From JAUNKE01 sp041784625 (GTDB lineage: Bacteria > Bacillota > Clostridia > Peptostreptococcales > Filifactoraceae): a stretch of DNA of 6,255 nt. The position numbers were made by a program, and so were the translations under genes. The notes beneath the pieces were generated by a model. It worked only from the letters and a program-made list of their open reading frames with translations. It was not told where the DNA came from and did not search any database. Positions 4,049 to 6,255 of this stretch are shown here, in pieces. The DNA lies in contig JBHBDS010000006.1 in the NCBI GenBank assembly GCA_041784625.1, positions 1-6,255 on the forward strand, read 5' to 3'. Numbering within the stretch: the stretch's first letter is position 1; every line of letters starts with the position of its first letter.

Positions 4049-6195
4049 TGAGCATCAAAATTGCACTTGCGGGAAATCCGAACAGTGGTAAAACCACGAT
4101 GTTCAATGAGCTGACTGGTAGCTCGCAATACGTCGGCAACTGGCCTGGCGTTACCGTGGAGAAAAAAGAGGGAAAATACAAAGGGCAAAAGGACGTGGTG
4201 ATCGTCGACTTGCCGGGGATTTATTCTCTTTCGCCATACACTCTCGAGGAGGTTGTTGCCCGAAACTACATTATTAATGACAGACCCGATGCGGTGATTG
4301 ACATCATCGACTCGACAAATATTGAGCGTAATCTTTACTTGACGACGCAGTTTCTCGAGATGGGAACGCCTGTCGTGCTTGCGCTGAATATGATGGACTT
4401 GCTCCAAAAATCGGGCGACACGATTGACAAAGATCGTCTGAGCCAAATGCTGGGCTGTCCAGTGATTGAGACTTCTGCACTCAAGGGTCAAGGCGCGAAG
4501 GAAGTTGCTCAAAAAGCGATCGAGATTGCGCAAAACAAAGAGCTTCCAAAGGATGTCGTGCGTTTTGATGAAGAGATCGAAACGGCGATTACAAAAATCG
4601 CATCGGAGCTCGACACGCAAGTGAGCGCACTAAACAAAAGATGGTTTGCGATCAAAGTGCTGGAGCAGGACGAAAAAGCGCTCGAGGGACTAAACATCAA
4701 TTCGGAGATGAGCGCAAAATTTGCGGCGCTTCGTCAGTCGATTGAAGAAAAATACGACGATGATCTAGAGAGTATCATCACATTGCAGCGATATGAATAT
4801 ATCGGCAAAATTGTCGATGCAGCAGTCAAAAAAGTCAGCACGCACATCGATACGACATCGGACAAAATCGACAAGTGGGTGACCAACCGTGTGCTCGGAC
4901 TTCCGATTTTTGCACTTGTGATGTGGGTCGTGTACTATGTGTCGATTTCTACAATCGGTACGATGGGTACGGACTGGGTGAATGAGGTGCTGTTTGGCGA
5001 GATCGTGCCAGAAGCGGTGGACTCGATTTTGGAAAGTATCGGTGTTGCCGACTGGATGGCATCACTGATCCAAGATGGTATCATCGCTGGAGTCGGCGGC
5101 GTGCTCGGATTCTTGCCTCAGATGCTGGTACTGTTCTTTATGCTGGCGATTCTTGAGGACAGCGGTTATATGGCTCGTGTCGCATTTATTATGGACCGTA
5201 TTTTCCGCAAATTCGGATTGTCAGGCAAATCGTTTATCCCGATGCTGATTGGTACTGGTTGCTCCGTGCCTGGGATTATGGCTTCGAGAACGATCGAAAA
5301 TGATCGTGACCGTCGCATTACGATTATGACGACGAGCTTTATCCCTTGTGGGGCAAAACTTCCGATCATCGCACTGATTGCGGGCGCATTGTTCCCAGAT
5401 TCGACATGGGTTGGACCATCGGCGTATTTTGTCGGAATGGGCGCAGTCATCGTGGCTGGTATTATTTTGAAGAAGACAAAAACTTTTGCAGGCGACCCAG
5501 CACCATTTGTCATGGAACTTCCTCCATACCATGTGCCGAGCTTCAAAGGGCTTTTGATTCATATGTGGGATCGTGGTAAGTCATTTGTCAAAAAAGCTGG
5601 AACCATCATCTTTGTTGCTTCGATTGTGATTTGGGTGATGAGTAACTTGACTTGGAGCTTCACTTTTGTAGAAGATATCGAGGATTCGATCCTTGCTTCG
5701 CTTGGTAATATATTCGCACCTTTCTTCTCTCCACTTGGATGGGGCGATTGGAAAGCTGCTGTAGCGACCATCACTGGCCTTGTAGCAAAAGAAAATGTCG
5801 TGGCGACTTTTGGAATCTTGTACGGATTTGAAGAAGTGGCTGAGGATGGTGTTGAGATTTGGAACAACTTGGCAACGAGCTTCACGGCGCTTAGTGCATA
5901 CTCATTCCTCGTATTCAATCTCATCTGTGCACCGTGCTTTGCTGCGATTGGTGCGATCAAGCGTGAAATGGGAACACCGAAGTGGACATGGATTGCGCTA
6001 GGCTTCCAAACAGGATTTGCGTATGTATTGGCACTGATTACGTACCAATTGGGATTGGCGTTTAGCGGAAATGGTTTTGGCGTTTGGACGATCGTGGCAG
6101 TGATTGCACTGGTTGGACTTGTGTATCTATTGCTGAGACCAGAGCCAAAGTTTGAAGAAAAACTTCCGCACGCAAAAGAGTGTAAGGATTGCTAA
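4048..6195 (+). CDS. feoB: Ferrous iron transport protein B
   Basis: FeoB, 715 residues, is the inner-membrane Fe(II) transporter driven or gated by its N-terminal GTPase. The G domain is complete: G1 P-loop GNPNSGKT (9-16), G2 with T36 in VGNWPGVTVE, G3 DLPG (54-57), G4 NMMD (114-117) and G5 SAL (143-145). A helical guanine-dissociation-inhibitor-like region follows (about 170-270). The membrane part begins near 278 and contains the paired Gate regions: IGTGCSVPGI (401-410, Cys405), FIPCGAKLPI (431-440, Cys434) and LICAPCFAAIG (625-635, Cys627 and Cys630). These cysteines match those proposed to line the iron path. The C-terminus ends in ECKDC, a cysteine pair at 712 and 715. Length and order fit full-length FeoB with no frameshift or missing motif. 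GGAGG (4037-4041) precedes the ATG, which overlaps the feoA2 stop. The promoter and operator at 3464-3533 indicate iron repression. Confidence 0.97.
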   Translation: MSIKIALAGNPNSGKTTMFNELTGSSQYVGNWPGVTVEKKEGKYKGQKDVVIVDLPGIYSLSPYTLEEVVARNYIINDRPDAVIDIIDSTNIERNLYLTTQFLEMGTPVVLALNMMDLLQKSGDTIDKDRLSQMLGCPVIETSALKGQGAKEVAQKAIEIAQNKELPKDVVRFDEEIETAITKIASELDTQVSALNKRWFAIKVLEQDEKALEGLNINSEMSAKFAALRQSIEEKYDDDLESIITLQRYEYIGKIVDAAVKKVSTHIDTTSDKIDKWVTNRVLGLPIFALVMWVVYYVSISTIGTMGTDWVNEVLFGEIVPEAVDSILESIGVADWMASLIQDGIIAGVGGVLGFLPQMLVLFFMLAILEDSGYMARVAFIMDRIFRKFGLSGKSFIPMLIGTGCSVPGIMASRTIENDRDRRITIMTTSFIPCGAKLPIIALIAGALFPDSTWVGPSAYFVGMGAVIVAGIILKKTKTFAGDPAPFVMELPPYHVPSFKGLLIHMWDRGKSFVKKAGTIIFVASIVIWVMSNLTWSFTFVEDIEDSILASLGNIFAPFFSPLGWGDWKAAVATITGLVAKENVVATFGILYGFEEVAEDGVEIWNNLATSFTALSAYSFLVFNLICAPCFAAIGAIKREMGTPKWTWIALGFQTGFAYVLALITYQLGLAFSGNGFGVWTIVAVIALVGLVYLLLRPEPKFEEKLPHAKECKDC

Positions 6196-6218
6196 AATAG
6201 TTGAGAAATGAGATCGAT

Positions 6219-6255
6219 ATGGGAACATATATCGTAGGCGGACTGCTGGTTGTAG
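6219..6255 (+). CDS. FeoB-associated small membrane protein, 5' end only
   Basis: Only 12 codons are inside the window, reading MGTYIVGGLLVV. This hydrophobic, glycine-containing start directly after feoB is typical of the FeoB-associated Cys-rich membrane protein family, about 50-60 residues with one helix and a cysteine-rich tail. The tail cannot be seen here. The gap to feoB is 23 bases with no terminator, so it is probably co-transcribed. The ATG at 6219 has only a weak GAG (6210-6212) upstream. An in-frame TTG at 6201 would add six residues and is less likely. The assignment rests on position and the first residues. Confidence 0.65.
   Translation, partial: MGTYIVGGLLVV

Noticed and set aside
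3787..4620. 277-codon minus-strand frame across feoA2 and feoB
   Set aside because: It is the antisense shadow of the feo genes, has no RBS and has no recognisable domain.

Overview
The window looks like a low-to-mid-GC, Gram-positive anaerobe, most likely one of the Clostridia. The evidence is strong AGGAGG-type ribosome binding sites, near-consensus sigma-A promoters, a TTG start, a tandem feoA-feoA-feoB ferrous-iron uptake operon followed by a FeoB-associated small membrane protein, and a secreted protein with a C-terminal copper-amine-oxidase-like 'stalk' domain. I cannot name the species.

Layout. Positions 1-260 hold no gene. They contain a consensus leftward promoter (22-50) for a gene beyond the left edge, several short inverted repeats, and a strong stem-loop that probably marks the 3' end of the next gene. 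Positions 261-2390 (minus strand) encode a 709-residue secreted, cysteine-free protein with a signal peptide. Its own promoter (2593-2621) lies about 200 bases upstream of the start codon, so the mRNA has a long leader with two mutually exclusive folds. Positions 2737-2970 (minus) encode a 77-residue two-helix membrane protein of unknown function, with a consensus promoter at 3137-3165. Positions 3182-3430 are gene-free and extremely poor in G on the plus strand. From 3464 onward everything is on the plus strand: a perfect TTGACA-17-TATAAT promoter, a DtxR/IdeR-like operator just downstream of the expected transcription start, feoA1 (3588-3797), feoA2 (3812-4048, TTG start), feoB (4048-6195) and the first 12 codons of a FeoB-associated membrane protein (6219 to the window end).

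How it works together. FeoB is the GTPase-coupled Fe(II) permease, and the two FeoA proteins are its small cytoplasmic SH3-like partners. Tight spacing (14 bases, then a one-base overlap) indicates one transcript, probably repressed by a DtxR-family regulator when iron is sufficient. The two minus-strand genes point away from feo and have separate promoters; nothing in the sequence ties them to iron uptake.

The window is mostly ordinary at the gene level. The best candidates for something undescribed are the structured leader of the secreted-protein gene, the orphan 77-residue membrane protein and the G-depleted spacer. I found no convincing new multi-gene system.
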